Shown piece after piece: positions 16,687-25,298 of a DNA stretch of 64,000 nucleotides. Source of the stretch: Desulfovibrio sp. (GTDB lineage Bacteria; Desulfobacterota; Desulfovibrionia; Desulfovibrionales; Desulfovibrionaceae); contig JACQYS010000008.1 in the NCBI GenBank assembly GCA_016208105.1, positions 1-64,000 of the forward strand, read 5' to 3'. Each line of letters opens with the position of its first letter. The stretch's first letter is position 1. The translations under genes were made by a program, and so were the position numbers. The notes beneath the pieces are model-generated. The model was not told the DNA's origin and searched no databases. It saw only the letters and a list, made by a program, of their open reading frames with translations.

Positions 16687-18069
16687 TTACACACGCACAA
16701 ACGTGACGAACGGCCCAGGCCGCTCGCCAGCCACGTCGATAAGATGCGTGGAGCACGAGATGCACGGGTCGTACGCACGCACCAGCATGGACAGCTTGAG
16801 CTCGATGTCCGCCTCTGAGAGCTTGGCCAGCCCCGGAGTCAGGGCCTCCATGTCGCGCTGGATGTTGGCGTGGTTCTGGTTGGTGGGGATAACGCAGTCC
16901 GCGTGCACCACGCGCCCCCGGTCGTCGTATTCGTAGGCGTGGAACAAGATGCCGCGCGGCACTTCCACGGCCCCCACCCCCTTGCCCGCCACTGGTTTGA
17001 TCTGCGGCCTGGGTTCGTCGCGCACGCCCCGGGTGAGCAGCTTGTCGATAAGGCTTATGGAATCGTCCACGGAGTGCACGCATTCCACCATCTGGGCGAT
17101 GGTGATCATGTAGGGGTTGTGGCAGGGAGCCTTCAATTTCAGCTTGCGTGCGGCTTCCTTGGCTCTGGGGGAAAGCATCTGGGAATTGACGTTGAAGCGG
17201 GCCAGGGCACCCACCATGTAGGTGTCCTCCGCTCCCCGGCACCATTTGGCCGTGGAGGTCGGGATCAGGTACTCCTTTGTCACGTTCAGGTAGAGCTGGG
17301 CCGGGCGCGGCTGGGCCTTGCTGGAGCCCACTTGCCCCCAATACAGGGCGTATTCGGTGGGGGAAATCAGGGCCACATATTCCGTGGGCCTGGCAAAAGC
17401 CGGCACCTTGTCAAGCACGGCGGCCAAGAGATCCACCACCGCATCCAGCTTGGGCCGAGTTTCTTCAAGGGATTGGCGCAGCTTTGCCAGCTCCGGGGCG
17501 GTGGGGACCTTGGCCATCCCCCCGGGGACGAACCGCTGCGGATGCGTGGTGCGTCCGCAGATCTGGGCGGAGAAGTCGTTGGCCACGCGTCTGGCGCCTA
17601 TGAGCGTCAGCAGTTCCTTCCTATGGGTTGCGGCCAAAGGGATGACCGACGGCGCGCCAACGAAATCGGGCAATGCCAGATAGCCTATGTGCAGAAGGTG
17701 GCTCTGCAGATTTTCGGCGTGCAGGGCCAGCTTGCGAAGAATAAGCGTCTGTTCCGAGACCTGGACGCCCAGGGCGTCCTCCGTGGCCTGAAGGCTGGCC
17801 AACTGATGGCCTATGGAGCAGATGCCGCAGATTCGCGAGGTGATGTGGTGGATGTCCTCGAAGCTCTTGCCCAGGACCATGGCCTCAAAAAACCGTGGCG
17901 CCTCAGGGACTTCCCAGCGGCAAGACGTCACTTTACCCGACTCGTCTATCTCCGCGACAATGTTTCCGTGACCTTCCACCCTGGTGAGATGATGGACATT
18001 CACCCGCTTCGGCCCGCCCGGAACAGGAGCGGCCTTGCTCTCCTGCTTTACTTTCTGAGTCTTCGCCAT
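16687..18069 (-). CDS. hydA: Group 3-type NiFe hydrogenase large (alpha) subunit
   Basis: A 460-residue catalytic subunit of a soluble bidirectional NiFe hydrogenase (sulfhydrogenase/group 3b type). Both NiFe ligand pairs are present: RICGICSIGH (C81, C84) and DPCISCSTH (C436, C439). The C-terminal peptide of 18 residues after H442 is what a maturation endopeptidase removes on nickel insertion. Last gene of the order hydB-hydG-hydD-hydA. No hyp or protease gene is in the window, so maturation must come from elsewhere. GAGGT lies 7 bases upstream of the start. Confidence 0.92.
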   Translation of the reverse strand: MAKTQKVKQESKAAPVPGGPKRVNVHHLTRVEGHGNIVAEIDESGKVTSCRWEVPEAPRFFEAMVLGKSFEDIHHITSRICGICSIGHQLASLQATEDALGVQVSEQTLILRKLALHAENLQSHLLHIGYLALPDFVGAPSVIPLAATHRKELLTLIGARRVANDFSAQICGRTTHPQRFVPGGMAKVPTAPELAKLRQSLEETRPKLDAVVDLLAAVLDKVPAFARPTEYVALISPTEYALYWGQVGSSKAQPRPAQLYLNVTKEYLIPTSTAKWCRGAEDTYMVGALARFNVNSQMLSPRAKEAARKLKLKAPCHNPYMITIAQMVECVHSVDDSISLIDKLLTRGVRDEPRPQIKPVAGKGVGAVEVPRGILFHAYEYDDRGRVVHADCVIPTNQNHANIQRDMEALTPGLAKLSEADIELKLSMLVRAYDPCISCSTHLIDVAGERPGPFVTFVRV

Positions 18070-18123
18070 GTCGTATACCTCGTGGCGGCCTGGCCGCCTG
18101 ACTTCCGTTCACGCCCCCCCATT

Positions 18124-18187
18124 GAAGTTTTTTGGACGGGGGGCCTGGGGGGAGACCTTTTGTTCACAAAAGGTCTCCCCCCAGAAT
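18124..18187. repeat. Strong intercistronic hairpin between hydD and hydA
   Basis: A 17-bp perfect stem (18146-18162 with 18167-18183, loop TTCA) with arms TGGGGGGAGACCTTTTG and complement, next to a GGACGGGGGGCC stretch. It lies within the hydrogenase operon, so it may separate expression of the large subunit from the rest or be a dispersed repeat. A related ACCTTTT/AAAAGGT hairpin is at about 45045-45060. Confidence 0.65.
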
Positions 18188-18192
18188 TATTC

Positions 18193-18936
18193 CTACAGCG
18201 GCGCGCTGGTGTCGCCCAGGAAGAAGCGCATCAGGTCCTGCACGTGCTTGCGGTCGAACCCGTGCTGGTCCATGACCTCGCGGGCGGCGTCCAGGTTGGC
18301 TGACGGGGCCAGCCCCCGGCATCCCCAGCACTGGGCTCCTTCGGTGACGCAGCAGGCGTTACATCCGGCCCGGGTGATGATGCCCAGGCACATGCGCCCC
18401 AGATGGTAGCGGCAGACGTTGCCGGCCTTCTTGCACTCGACGCACACCGGGTAGTCGGGCAGCCAGGGCACGCGGCCTAAGAGCATCTCCTTGACGATGC
18501 GTGCGAACTCACCCCTGTCTATGGGGCAGCCGTGGATCTCCACGTCCACCTTGACCACGGCCTTCAAGGGCCTGGCTTCGTAGGTGGGATACCAGCGGGC
18601 CCGGGTGCCGTAGACGTTCTCGGAATACACGTCGCGCCCCAGGAAGTTCTTGATGCAGTTGACCCCGCCGATGGTGGCGCAGGCCCCAAGGGCCACGAGC
18701 ACCTTGGCATTGGCGCGTATCTCCTTGAGCCTGGCCTCGTCCTGGGGCCTGGTGATGGACCCTTCGACGAAGGCGATGTCGTAATTGTCCGAATGACCGG
18801 TGTGGACCTCGCGGAAGCTGACCACCTCGACATGTTCGAGGATGTCCAGGAGCTTTTCTTCCAGGTTGGCCACCTGGAGCTGGTCTCCCTCGCAACCCGC
18901 GAAATCGAAAAAGGCGATTTTGGGCTTGGCTGCCAT
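18193..18936 (-). CDS. hydD: Group 3-type NiFe hydrogenase small (delta) subunit
   Basis: A 247-residue electron-transfer subunit that pairs with HydA. Proximal cluster ligands are in DFAGCEGDQLQV (residues about 10-20) and ALGACATIGGVNC; further cysteines for other clusters are in PVCVECKKAGNVC, LGRMCLGIITRAGCNACC and AQCWGCRGL. It carries no signal peptide, as expected for a cytoplasmic enzyme. AGGAGG overlaps the hydG stop (TAGGAGG), so the two are coupled. Confidence 0.9.
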   Translation of the reverse strand: MAAKPKIAFFDFAGCEGDQLQVANLEEKLLDILEHVEVVSFREVHTGHSDNYDIAFVEGSITRPQDEARLKEIRANAKVLVALGACATIGGVNCIKNFLGRDVYSENVYGTRARWYPTYEARPLKAVVKVDVEIHGCPIDRGEFARIVKEMLLGRVPWLPDYPVCVECKKAGNVCRYHLGRMCLGIITRAGCNACCVTEGAQCWGCRGLAPSANLDAAREVMDQHGFDRKHVQDLMRFFLGDTSAPL

Positions 18937-18944
18937 GGGACCTC

Positions 18945-19784
18945 CTAGATGGCCTCTTCAAGGGTCTCGATGTCGGTGTAGGCGAACACTGGGCCGTCCA
19001 CGCAGGTGGACAGGCCGTTTATCTGGCAGTGACCGCACTTGCCCAGGCCGCACTTCATCTTGCGTTCCAGCGACACGTAGATGCGCTCGCCCCTGATGCC
19101 CATGTCGCGGCATTCGGAAATGACGAAGCGGTACATGATGGGCGGGCCCACCATGGCCACGTACGTCTGGGACGGGTCCATCTCCACCTTGGGCAGAAGT
19201 GTGGTGATGACGCCCACGTTCCCGGTCCAGGCCGGGTCCGGCTGATCCACGGTTTCAAGCACTTCCACGTCCCCACGGGCCGAAATCTCGGCCAGTTGGT
19301 CCACGAAGATGCGTTCCTTGGGGTTCCTGGTGCCGATAAGAACCACGATCCGCCCGAACTCGTCGCGGTGGCGCAGCTGGTAGTGCAAAAGGCTGCGAAG
19401 CGGGATGTAGCCGAGCCCGCCCGCGATAAACAGGGTGTCCTGGCCAACGAACTTCTGAATGGGAAAGAACGAGCCGTATGGCCCGCGCACGCCCACCTTG
19501 GCTCCAACCTCCAGACGGTGCAGGGCCTCGGTGAGGGTTCCGGTGCGGCGAACGGCCAGCTCGAAGTTGCCGGACTGTTTAGTGGGGGGGGAACTGACCG
19601 AGAAGGGGGCCTCGCCCACGCCGAAGATGGAGAGCATGATGAACTGGCCCGGCCTGTGGGCCAGGATGCGCCCGTCGTCGAAGGCGAAGGTGAAGAGGGT
19701 GACGAAGTCCGAGAGTTTGGACTTCCCAACCAGTGTGGCGGGCTTTGGCACATAGGGGGAAAAGGATTTGGGCTTAGTCAGCAT
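18945..19784 (-). CDS. hydG: Hydrogenase/sulfhydrogenase gamma subunit, FAD- and NAD(P)-binding
   Basis: A 279-residue ferredoxin-NADP reductase-like subunit. The FAD-binding half shows HRPGQFIMLSIFGVGEAPFS (about 45-65), the NAD(P) half LFIAGGLGYIPLRSLL, and the C-terminus a 2Fe-2S ligand set CGLGKCGHC...C. It links the hydrogenase clusters to NAD(P)H. It overlaps hydB by 11 bases. Similar subunits occur in dihydroorotate dehydrogenase B and anaerobic sulfite reductase, but the operon identifies this as a hydrogenase subunit. Confidence 0.9.
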   Translation of the reverse strand: MLTKPKSFSPYVPKPATLVGKSKLSDFVTLFTFAFDDGRILAHRPGQFIMLSIFGVGEAPFSVSSPPTKQSGNFELAVRRTGTLTEALHRLEVGAKVGVRGPYGSFFPIQKFVGQDTLFIAGGLGYIPLRSLLHYQLRHRDEFGRIVVLIGTRNPKERIFVDQLAEISARGDVEVLETVDQPDPAWTGNVGVITTLLPKVEMDPSQTYVAMVGPPIMYRFVISECRDMGIRGERIYVSLERKMKCGLGKCGHCQINGLSTCVDGPVFAYTDIETLEEAI

Positions 19785-20820
19785 TGGCCTGGTCCTCCCA
19801 GAGTGCGTTGAAAACTTCGCGGGGGTTGGCGATACGGGCCGTGCAGGCTCTCACGCAGCGGCCGCAGCCTACGCAACCCAATTCACCGATCTTGTCGCTT
19901 ATGTATTTGCCTTTTCGCATGTAGCGGTGGCGGTACCGCTCCAAAGCCTTTGTCCTGAAGTTATGGCCTCCGGCCACGGTGGCGAAGTTCACCAGCATGC
20001 AGCCGTCCCATTCGCGGAAACGCCTGCCCGTCTTGAGGGTTTCGTCCGCTTCCTCGGAGACGTTGAAGCAGTAGCAGGTGGGGCAGACCACGTTGCAGGA
20101 ACCGCAGGCCAGGCACAGTTCCGCTTTTTCCCGCCAAACGCCTGCGTTCCACCCCTTTTCCATAAGCTTCGGGGTGTGACGCCAATCGAAGTTCAAACGG
20201 TTGGACCGGGAGAGATCCATGACCTTCTGGTGGGCCTTGCGGGCCGCCTCCCTGTCACCGGCCGTGGCGGCAGGGAGAGGGCCGCGGGCCAGCAGGAGTT
20301 CCTCGCCTTTGACCGACCCCACTTCCACCATGAAGTTGGCCGGGCTTATGCGGGTGAAGTGAAGGTCGTAGCCGTGGCTGACCACATCCGCGCCGATGGT
20401 GGACCAGAAGGCGGTGTCCGCAACCCGTTGGGGCTCCATGGCCATGACCACGGTAGCCTCGCGCCGGGCCATGTAGTTGCGGTCCGGGGCACCGGCCTCC
20501 ATGAGCTGGTCGAGCTGGTTCACGGCGCGAACATCGTAGGGGTGGACCCCGAAGAGGATCTGCTTGGGGTCTTCAAAGACCGCCTGGGCCTCGTAACTGG
20601 CCAGATCGAAGGTGAGGAGATCTTCGCTTGGAGGGAGAAAATAGCGTTTGAGAGTGTTGTAGGCCAGGTCGTAATCGAAGGCGATCTCCGTGCCTTCGCG
20701 CCACGGAGCGAAGTCGTAATGGCCTCCTTCGGCGGCCACCGGGACGTACACGTCATATTCCTTCCGCCACCAGGCCATGAGCGGCGGAAGTTGTTCCATG
20801 TGGAGGCAATAGGCTGTCAT
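19774..20820 (-). CDS. hydB: Hydrogenase/sulfhydrogenase beta subunit, 4Fe-4S protein
   Basis: A 348-residue iron-sulfur subunit of the HydB/AsrA type. Two 4Fe-4S clusters are evident: CLACGSCNVVCPTCYC (about 225-240) and CVGCGRCVRAC (about 320-330). It passes electrons between HydG and the hydrogenase half. The second of two adjacent ATG codons is used because GGAGG lies 4 bases before it but only 1 base before the first. It is the first gene of the hydrogenase operon; no convincing promoter was identified. Confidence 0.88.
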   Translation of the reverse strand: MTAYCLHMEQLPPLMAWWRKEYDVYVPVAAEGGHYDFAPWREGTEIAFDYDLAYNTLKRYFLPPSEDLLTFDLASYEAQAVFEDPKQILFGVHPYDVRAVNQLDQLMEAGAPDRNYMARREATVVMAMEPQRVADTAFWSTIGADVVSHGYDLHFTRISPANFMVEVGSVKGEELLLARGPLPAATAGDREAARKAHQKVMDLSRSNRLNFDWRHTPKLMEKGWNAGVWREKAELCLACGSCNVVCPTCYCFNVSEEADETLKTGRRFREWDGCMLVNFATVAGGHNFRTKALERYRHRYMRKGKYISDKIGELGCVGCGRCVRACTARIANPREVFNALWEDQANAD

Positions 20821-20963
20821 CATTCCTCCGGTTGGGGCGGTCCCTTACAGGGCCGCCGGGCTGGGTATGGCAGGATGGACCTGTGTAGCGGTCTTCGCCA
20901 GAAGCGGCAAGCGGAGTGAAAAAAATAACGAATGAATTCGAGCGGGAAGATGGGCTCTGGCGC

Positions 20964-20992
20964 TTGCCAACCCTGGTATGACGCATGATACA
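20964..20992 (+). promoter_or_regulatory. Possible sigma-70 promoter for the TVP38 gene
   Basis: TTGCCA, 17-base spacer, GATACA, ending about 41 bases before the gene start. Match to consensus is moderate. Confidence 0.4.
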
Positions 20993-21033
20993 GGTTTAGT
21001 AACCGTCATGAACGCAGGGTCCGCATCAATACC

Positions 21034-21777
21034 ATGCTCACCAGGATTCAGATAAAGCTCAAACGTCTGGCCGCCGTAGTACCCGTTCTGGCGGGCGCTT
21101 TGGCCATTACCGCGCTCTTGAGCCTGATCGCCTGGGCGCTCTTGCCCTACGCCCCCCCCGGACTGAACGACTTTGTCGCCAACTTCGCCAACGAAGGTTT
21201 CGAGGCCCACAAGAACGAACTGAAAAACTGGTTCGACGGCTTTGGCGATAGCGCTTTCTGGATGTTCCTGGGCTTGCAGTTCCTGCAGGTCATGGTGGCG
21301 CCCATTCCAGGGCAGCTGATCGGCATCACCGGAGGATTCGTCTTCGGTTTTTGGAAAGGGTTGTGCCTAAACGTTGCCGGAAACATGCTCGGTTCTTTCA
21401 CAGCGATGCTCATGACACGCTTTCTGGGCGAAAAAGTGATGCGACCCTTTGTCCCGGCCTCGATACAGGAAAGATTCGATGGCGCAGTCTCGCGCGGGGG
21501 CCTCGAGAATTTTTTCATGCTCTTTCTGCTCCCGGGAACGCCCAAGGACTCGATTTGTTTTATGGCCGGGCTGACCAGACTCAATCTCTGGGCCCTTCTC
21601 GGGGTGAACACCCTGGGCAGGTTGCCGGGCCTGGCAGTGCTCACTTTCACCGGGGCCGGACTCGACTACGACTTGGCCACGGTGCAATGGGTCTTTTCGG
21701 CTGGCCTGGCCCTGGCCTTCGTCGTGTGGCTCTTCGACGAGGAGTTGAAGGAGCGCCTGAGGCGCTTGGGAGCATAG
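21034..21777 (+). CDS. TVP38/TMEM64 (VTT domain) membrane protein
   Basis: A 247-residue integral membrane protein of the DedA/VTT superfamily with about five hydrophobic segments. The VTT core shows PGQLIGITGGFVFGFWKG, NMLGSFTAMLMTRFLGEK, then FLLPGTPKDSICFMAGLT and LGRLPGL, the typical reentrant-loop motifs. Members are implicated in lipid scrambling and membrane homeostasis. It is transcribed away from the hydrogenase operon and converges on the chemoreceptor gene. Confidence 0.88.
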   Translation: MLTRIQIKLKRLAAVVPVLAGALAITALLSLIAWALLPYAPPGLNDFVANFANEGFEAHKNELKNWFDGFGDSAFWMFLGLQFLQVMVAPIPGQLIGITGGFVFGFWKGLCLNVAGNMLGSFTAMLMTRFLGEKVMRPFVPASIQERFDGAVSRGGLENFFMLFLLPGTPKDSICFMAGLTRLNLWALLGVNTLGRLPGLAVLTFTGAGLDYDLATVQWVFSAGLALAFVVWLFDEELKERLRRLGA

Positions 21778-21781
21778 GGCA

Positions 21782-21816
21782 AGAAAAAGGCCGGGACGCA
21801 GCAGCAACCCGGCCTT
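21782..21816 (-). terminator. Terminator of the chemoreceptor gene
   Basis: AAGGCCGGG / CCCGGCCTT stem with a T run on the minus strand (A5 on plus at 21784-21788), 23 bases after the stop of the minus-strand gene. It could also end the convergent TVP38 transcript. Confidence 0.75.
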
Positions 21817-21839
21817 GGCTTGTTCAAGCTTCGAGCAAT

Positions 21840-23411
21840 TCAGGAGCTGAGTGAGCGGATAGCCCCCTGGAGTTCACTGGCCAGGCGCGACAGGGCTTCG
21901 ACTCCGCCCGCGGCCCCGGTCATTTCCTGGGCGGTCTCCATGGAGACCCTGCGCACGTCTTCCACGGCGCGTGCGATCTCGTCGCTGGCGGCGGATTGTT
22001 CCTCGGCCGCGGCCGCAATGGAGCGCACCTGATCGGAGGTGGCCACCACCAAGGCAACGATCTGTTCCAGAGACTTTCCCGACTCTCCGGCGAGGGAAGT
22101 GGCCCTCTCCACGGCCTGGGCCGCCTGGCCCGTGCCGTTTATGCTTTCACGCACCCCGCTCTGGATGGCGCCTATGGATTCGCCCACTTCCTTGGTGGCG
22201 GTCATGGTTTTCTCAGCGAGCTTTCGCACCTCGTCCGCCACCACGGCAAAGCCGCGTCCGGCTTCGCCGGCACGGGCGGCCTCGATGGCAGCGTTCAGGG
22301 CCAAAAGGTTGGTCTGGTCAGCGATGTCGGAGATGACACCCATGATGCGCCCGATTGCCTCGGCCTGGCCAGAGAGCCCATCCATGCTGTTCTTGAGGGT
22401 GGCGGTGAGTTTCTCCACTTGGCGGATGGCCTCCACGGACCTCTCCACCACCTTCTCGCCCTCCAGGGCCTGGGCCTGGGCTTCACCCGCACGCTCCGCG
22501 GCGCTGCCGGCGTTTCGGGCCACTTCCAGTACGGTGGAATTCATCTGCTCCATGGCGGTGGCGGTTTCCTCGGTGCGTTTGCTTTGAAGCTCCGCTCCCC
22601 TGTTGGCTGCCTCCACCTGCGAGGCCAGGGCATTGCTGGTCTGGGCCAGGCTGGCCGATATTTCCTCGACCATTCTCACGGCGTTCAAGATGCTCTCACC
22701 TTGGCAGGTGATCTGCTCCTCCTTGCGCCGGATTTCGGTGTAATCCAGATACATGCACAGGCCGCCGCTGACCTTGCCGTCCAGGTCGTGCAGCGGGGAA
22801 AGCGCCGCCTGTATGAAGCGGGTGTTGTTCTTTAGGTTCTTGAACTCCACATCCCGCACCACTCCTTCGTTCTTTTCCATAATGTCCACGATGAGGGCCT
22901 TACGGTTGCGGTCGCCGTAAAAGAACTCGGAGAAGAACATGCCGACGTAGTCCGAGGGCTTGCCATCGCGCTCCAGCATGTCGAGCGCCATCTGGTTGCA
23001 GAAGGTGAGATGGCCCTTGATGTCCACCAGGGCGTAAGGGATGAGCACTGCCTCGGTGAAGCCGCGCCAGTTGCCGATGGTGAGTTTGAGCTGGCTCAGT
23101 ATGGCTTGGAGCGAATCCTCCAGGGCACCGATCTCCGCCACTTGGCACGATGGCAGTTCCACCTTGAAGTTGCCCTTGGCCACTTCAAGGAGGCATGAAT
23201 TCACCGCGGAGAGGGTTTGGGAGACCCCTGCAAACAAGAACAGACCCAGTCCCAATCCCAGGGCCAACCCCGCTCCCCCGGCGGCAAGAGAGGCCGACAT
23301 CCCGCTCAAACCCAAAATCTTTTCCGCCAGGACAAGACAGGCCAGGGTCAACAAGGGCAGAGCGCAGCCCAAAAGCAACGCCCTGGCGCGAATGGAAAGA
23401 GCTGAAGTCAT
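21840..23411 (-). CDS. Methyl-accepting chemotaxis protein with PAS domain
   Basis: A 523-residue transducer. Two adjacent transmembrane helices (about 8-30 and 40-61) leave almost no periplasmic loop. A PAS domain (about 115-225) precedes the signalling domain, whose hairpin tip [21 protein letters not shown] lies at about 362-382. The input is therefore probably cytoplasmic (redox or a small ligand) rather than periplasmic. GAGGTG precedes the start. No chemotaxis genes are adjacent. Confidence 0.92.
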   Translation of the reverse strand: MTSALSIRARALLLGCALPLLTLACLVLAEKILGLSGMSASLAAGGAGLALGLGLGLFLFAGVSQTLSAVNSCLLEVAKGNFKVELPSCQVAEIGALEDSLQAILSQLKLTIGNWRGFTEAVLIPYALVDIKGHLTFCNQMALDMLERDGKPSDYVGMFFSEFFYGDRNRKALIVDIMEKNEGVVRDVEFKNLKNNTRFIQAALSPLHDLDGKVSGGLCMYLDYTEIRRKEEQITCQGESILNAVRMVEEISASLAQTSNALASQVEAANRGAELQSKRTEETATAMEQMNSTVLEVARNAGSAAERAGEAQAQALEGEKVVERSVEAIRQVEKLTATLKNSMDGLSGQAEAIGRIMGVISDIADQTNLLALNAAIEAARAGEAGRGFAVVADEVRKLAEKTMTATKEVGESIGAIQSGVRESINGTGQAAQAVERATSLAGESGKSLEQIVALVVATSDQVRSIAAAAEEQSAASDEIARAVEDVRRVSMETAQEMTGAAGGVEALSRLASELQGAIRSLSS

Positions 23412-23488
23412 AGCAACACCTCGTGGAGCTTTCTTATGGCCGGGAGGTACACCCCGGCGGGGATGTCATACGAAGCAATAGAGTACAC

Positions 23489-23522
23489 TTTCAGCTTAAA
23501 AAAAAGAAAAAAAATGCTGAAA
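23489..23522. repeat. Inverted repeat with a 20-base A-rich loop
   Basis: TTTCAGC and GCTGAAA flank a loop of almost only A residues (AAAAAAAAG type tract). It lies between trmL (ends 23559, minus) and the chemoreceptor start (23411). On the minus strand the loop is a T tract, so it may mark the trmL transcript end or be a curved AT-rich promoter element of the chemoreceptor gene. Confidence 0.45.
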
Positions 23523-23558
23523 AGCCCAATTTGGGGGTCCAATGGTTCCGCCCAAGGA

Positions 23559-24035
23559 TCAAATGGATTGGCCGGGCAGCCCATTCGTGGTTCGCAGAGC
23601 TTCGTAAAGCAGGACGGAAGCAGCATTGGCAATGTTGAGCGAGCGAACGCATCCCCAAATGGGAATACGTACCATGTTTGTCTGCCCTATGATGAGCTCT
23701 TCGGGAAGCCCCGTGCTCTCGGAGCCGAAAACTATGGCGTCGTCCGGGGTATAACGAAACTGGTGGTACTGCGTGCCCAGCATGCCCCTGTTGCCCGACG
23801 AGGTGAACACCAGCCGCGCAGGCGAAGCGCCTTCCAGATAGTCGCTCCAACCGGGCCAGACCGAAAGTTTCACATGTGGCCAGTAGTCCAGGCCGGCGCG
23901 TTTGAGATAGCGGTCCGTGAGCTTGAAGCCCAGTGGCTCAATCAGGTGCAGGGGAGTGTCCGTAGCCGCGCAGAGCCTGGCGATGGACCCGGTGTTCTGG
24001 GGAATCTCTGGGGAATGAAGTACTATGTTTATCAT
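23559..24035 (-). CDS. trmL: tRNA (cytidine/uridine-34-2'-O)-methyltransferase
   Basis: A 158-residue SPOUT methyltransferase that methylates the wobble base of tRNA-Leu species. Family signatures are VLHSPEIPQNTGSIARLCA at the N-terminus, FGSESTGLPEE and VRSLNIANAASVLLYEALR at the C-terminus. Length is typical. The ATG stands only 5 bases after a terminator hairpin that follows the tRNA-Val gene, and no separate Shine-Dalgarno sequence is visible. Confidence 0.94.
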   Translation of the reverse strand: MINIVLHSPEIPQNTGSIARLCAATDTPLHLIEPLGFKLTDRYLKRAGLDYWPHVKLSVWPGWSDYLEGASPARLVFTSSGNRGMLGTQYHQFRYTPDDAIVFGSESTGLPEELIIGQTNMVRIPIWGCVRSLNIANAASVLLYEALRTTNGLPGQSI

Positions 24036-24040
24036 AACGA

Positions 24041-24062
24041 AAGCCCCGCTGGCGCGGGGCTT
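24041..24062 (-). terminator. Terminator-like hairpin between tRNA-Val and trmL
   Basis: AAGCCCCGC / GCGGGGCTT stem with 4-base loop, followed on the minus strand by TTTCGTT and then the trmL ATG. It would end most tRNA transcripts while leaving read-through as the source of trmL mRNA. Confidence 0.7.
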
Positions 24063-24074
24063 AGGGGCTTTCGG

Positions 24075-24150
<76 letters not shown>

Positions 24151-24157
24151 GTCGGCG

Positions 24158-24186
24158 TGAATAGGTAAATCCCACCTCCTTGGCAA
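24158..24186 (-). promoter_or_regulatory. Sigma-70 promoter of tRNA-Val
   Basis: On the minus strand TTGCCA, 17-base spacer, TATTCA, ending 7 bases before the mature tRNA 5' end. Position and spacing fit a tRNA promoter with a very short leader. Confidence 0.65.
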
Positions 24187-24275
24187 GCACTTTTTTACAC
24201 ATTGATTCCATTCCCGGTTTGAGGCAGGAAGACCCCGGGGCTTTCCCCCACATCACGCTCCAAGAAGGTCTATCC

Positions 24276-25298
24276 ATGCGACTTCTCGTAACCGGCGGGT
24301 GCGGATTCATCGGCACCAACTTCGTGTACATGATGCTTAAGAAGCATCCGGACATGGTCATCGTCAACTTAGACAAGCTGACCTACGCCGGAAACCGCTT
24401 CAACCTGCTGCCCATTGAACAAAGCCTTGGCGGAAAGCGCTATCATTTCGTGCATGGCGATATCGCCAACGCCGAACTGGTGGCCCATATCATCACCGAC
24501 CACAAGATCGACGCGGTAGTAAACTTTGCGGCCGAATCCCACGTGGACCGCTCCATCGCGGACTGCAACCCCTTCATACTGACCAACGTCCTTGGCACCC
24601 AGGTGCTTTTGGACACCGCCCGCCGCCTGGGCATACCCAAATTCGTGCACGTATCCACGGATGAGGTTTACGGAACCCTAGGCCCCGAAGGCAAATTCAC
24701 CGAACAGACCCCGCTGGCGCCAAACAGCCCCTACTCCGCCTCCAAGGCCTCGGCGGACATGCTGTGCCGCGCCTTTTTCGAAACATACGACTTCCCGGTG
24801 ACCATCACCCGCTGTTCCAACAACTACGGGCCCTTCCAGTTCCCGGAAAAGCTTATTCCACTGATGATCATGAAGGCATCGCGGGGTGAATCCCTGCCCG
24901 TGTACGGCGACGGCATGAACGTTCGCGACTGGATATTCGTCACCGACCACTGCCGCGGCGTGGAGCTGACCCTTCTTTCCGGCAAGCCTGGCCAGGCCTA
25001 CAACTTCGGAGGCAATGCGGAAAAACCCAACATTGAAGTGGTCAAAACCATCCTCAAAGCCCTGGGGCAGCCCGAAGACCTGATCTCCTACGTCAAGGAC
25101 CGCCCCGGACACGACCGCCGCTACGCCATGGACTACTCCCTGGCTGCGCGCGAGCTTGGCTTCGAACCCGAGTACACCTTCGAACGCGGCATCGCCGAGA
25201 CCCTGGAGTGGTACAAGGCCAATACCTCCTGGATGGAACAGGTCCAGAGCGGAGCCTACCTCACCTTCATGGACAAATGGTACGAGGAACGCCAGTGA
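24276..25298 (+). CDS. rfbB: dTDP-glucose 4,6-dehydratase
   Basis: A 340-residue extended short-chain dehydrogenase making dTDP-4-keto-6-deoxyglucose. NAD motif GGCGFIGTNFV at residues 8-18; catalytic region VSTDEVYG and PYSASKAS (Tyr/Lys); ITRCSNNYGP and DHCRGVEL are family-specific. The start at 24276 has AAGAAGG upstream and matches homologues. rfbD overlaps its stop. rfbA and rfbC are not in the window. Confidence 0.95.
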   Translation: MRLLVTGGCGFIGTNFVYMMLKKHPDMVIVNLDKLTYAGNRFNLLPIEQSLGGKRYHFVHGDIANAELVAHIITDHKIDAVVNFAAESHVDRSIADCNPFILTNVLGTQVLLDTARRLGIPKFVHVSTDEVYGTLGPEGKFTEQTPLAPNSPYSASKASADMLCRAFFETYDFPVTITRCSNNYGPFQFPEKLIPLMIMKASRGESLPVYGDGMNVRDWIFVTDHCRGVELTLLSGKPGQAYNFGGNAEKPNIEVVKTILKALGQPEDLISYVKDRPGHDRRYAMDYSLAARELGFEPEYTFERGIAETLEWYKANTSWMEQVQSGAYLTFMDKWYEERQ

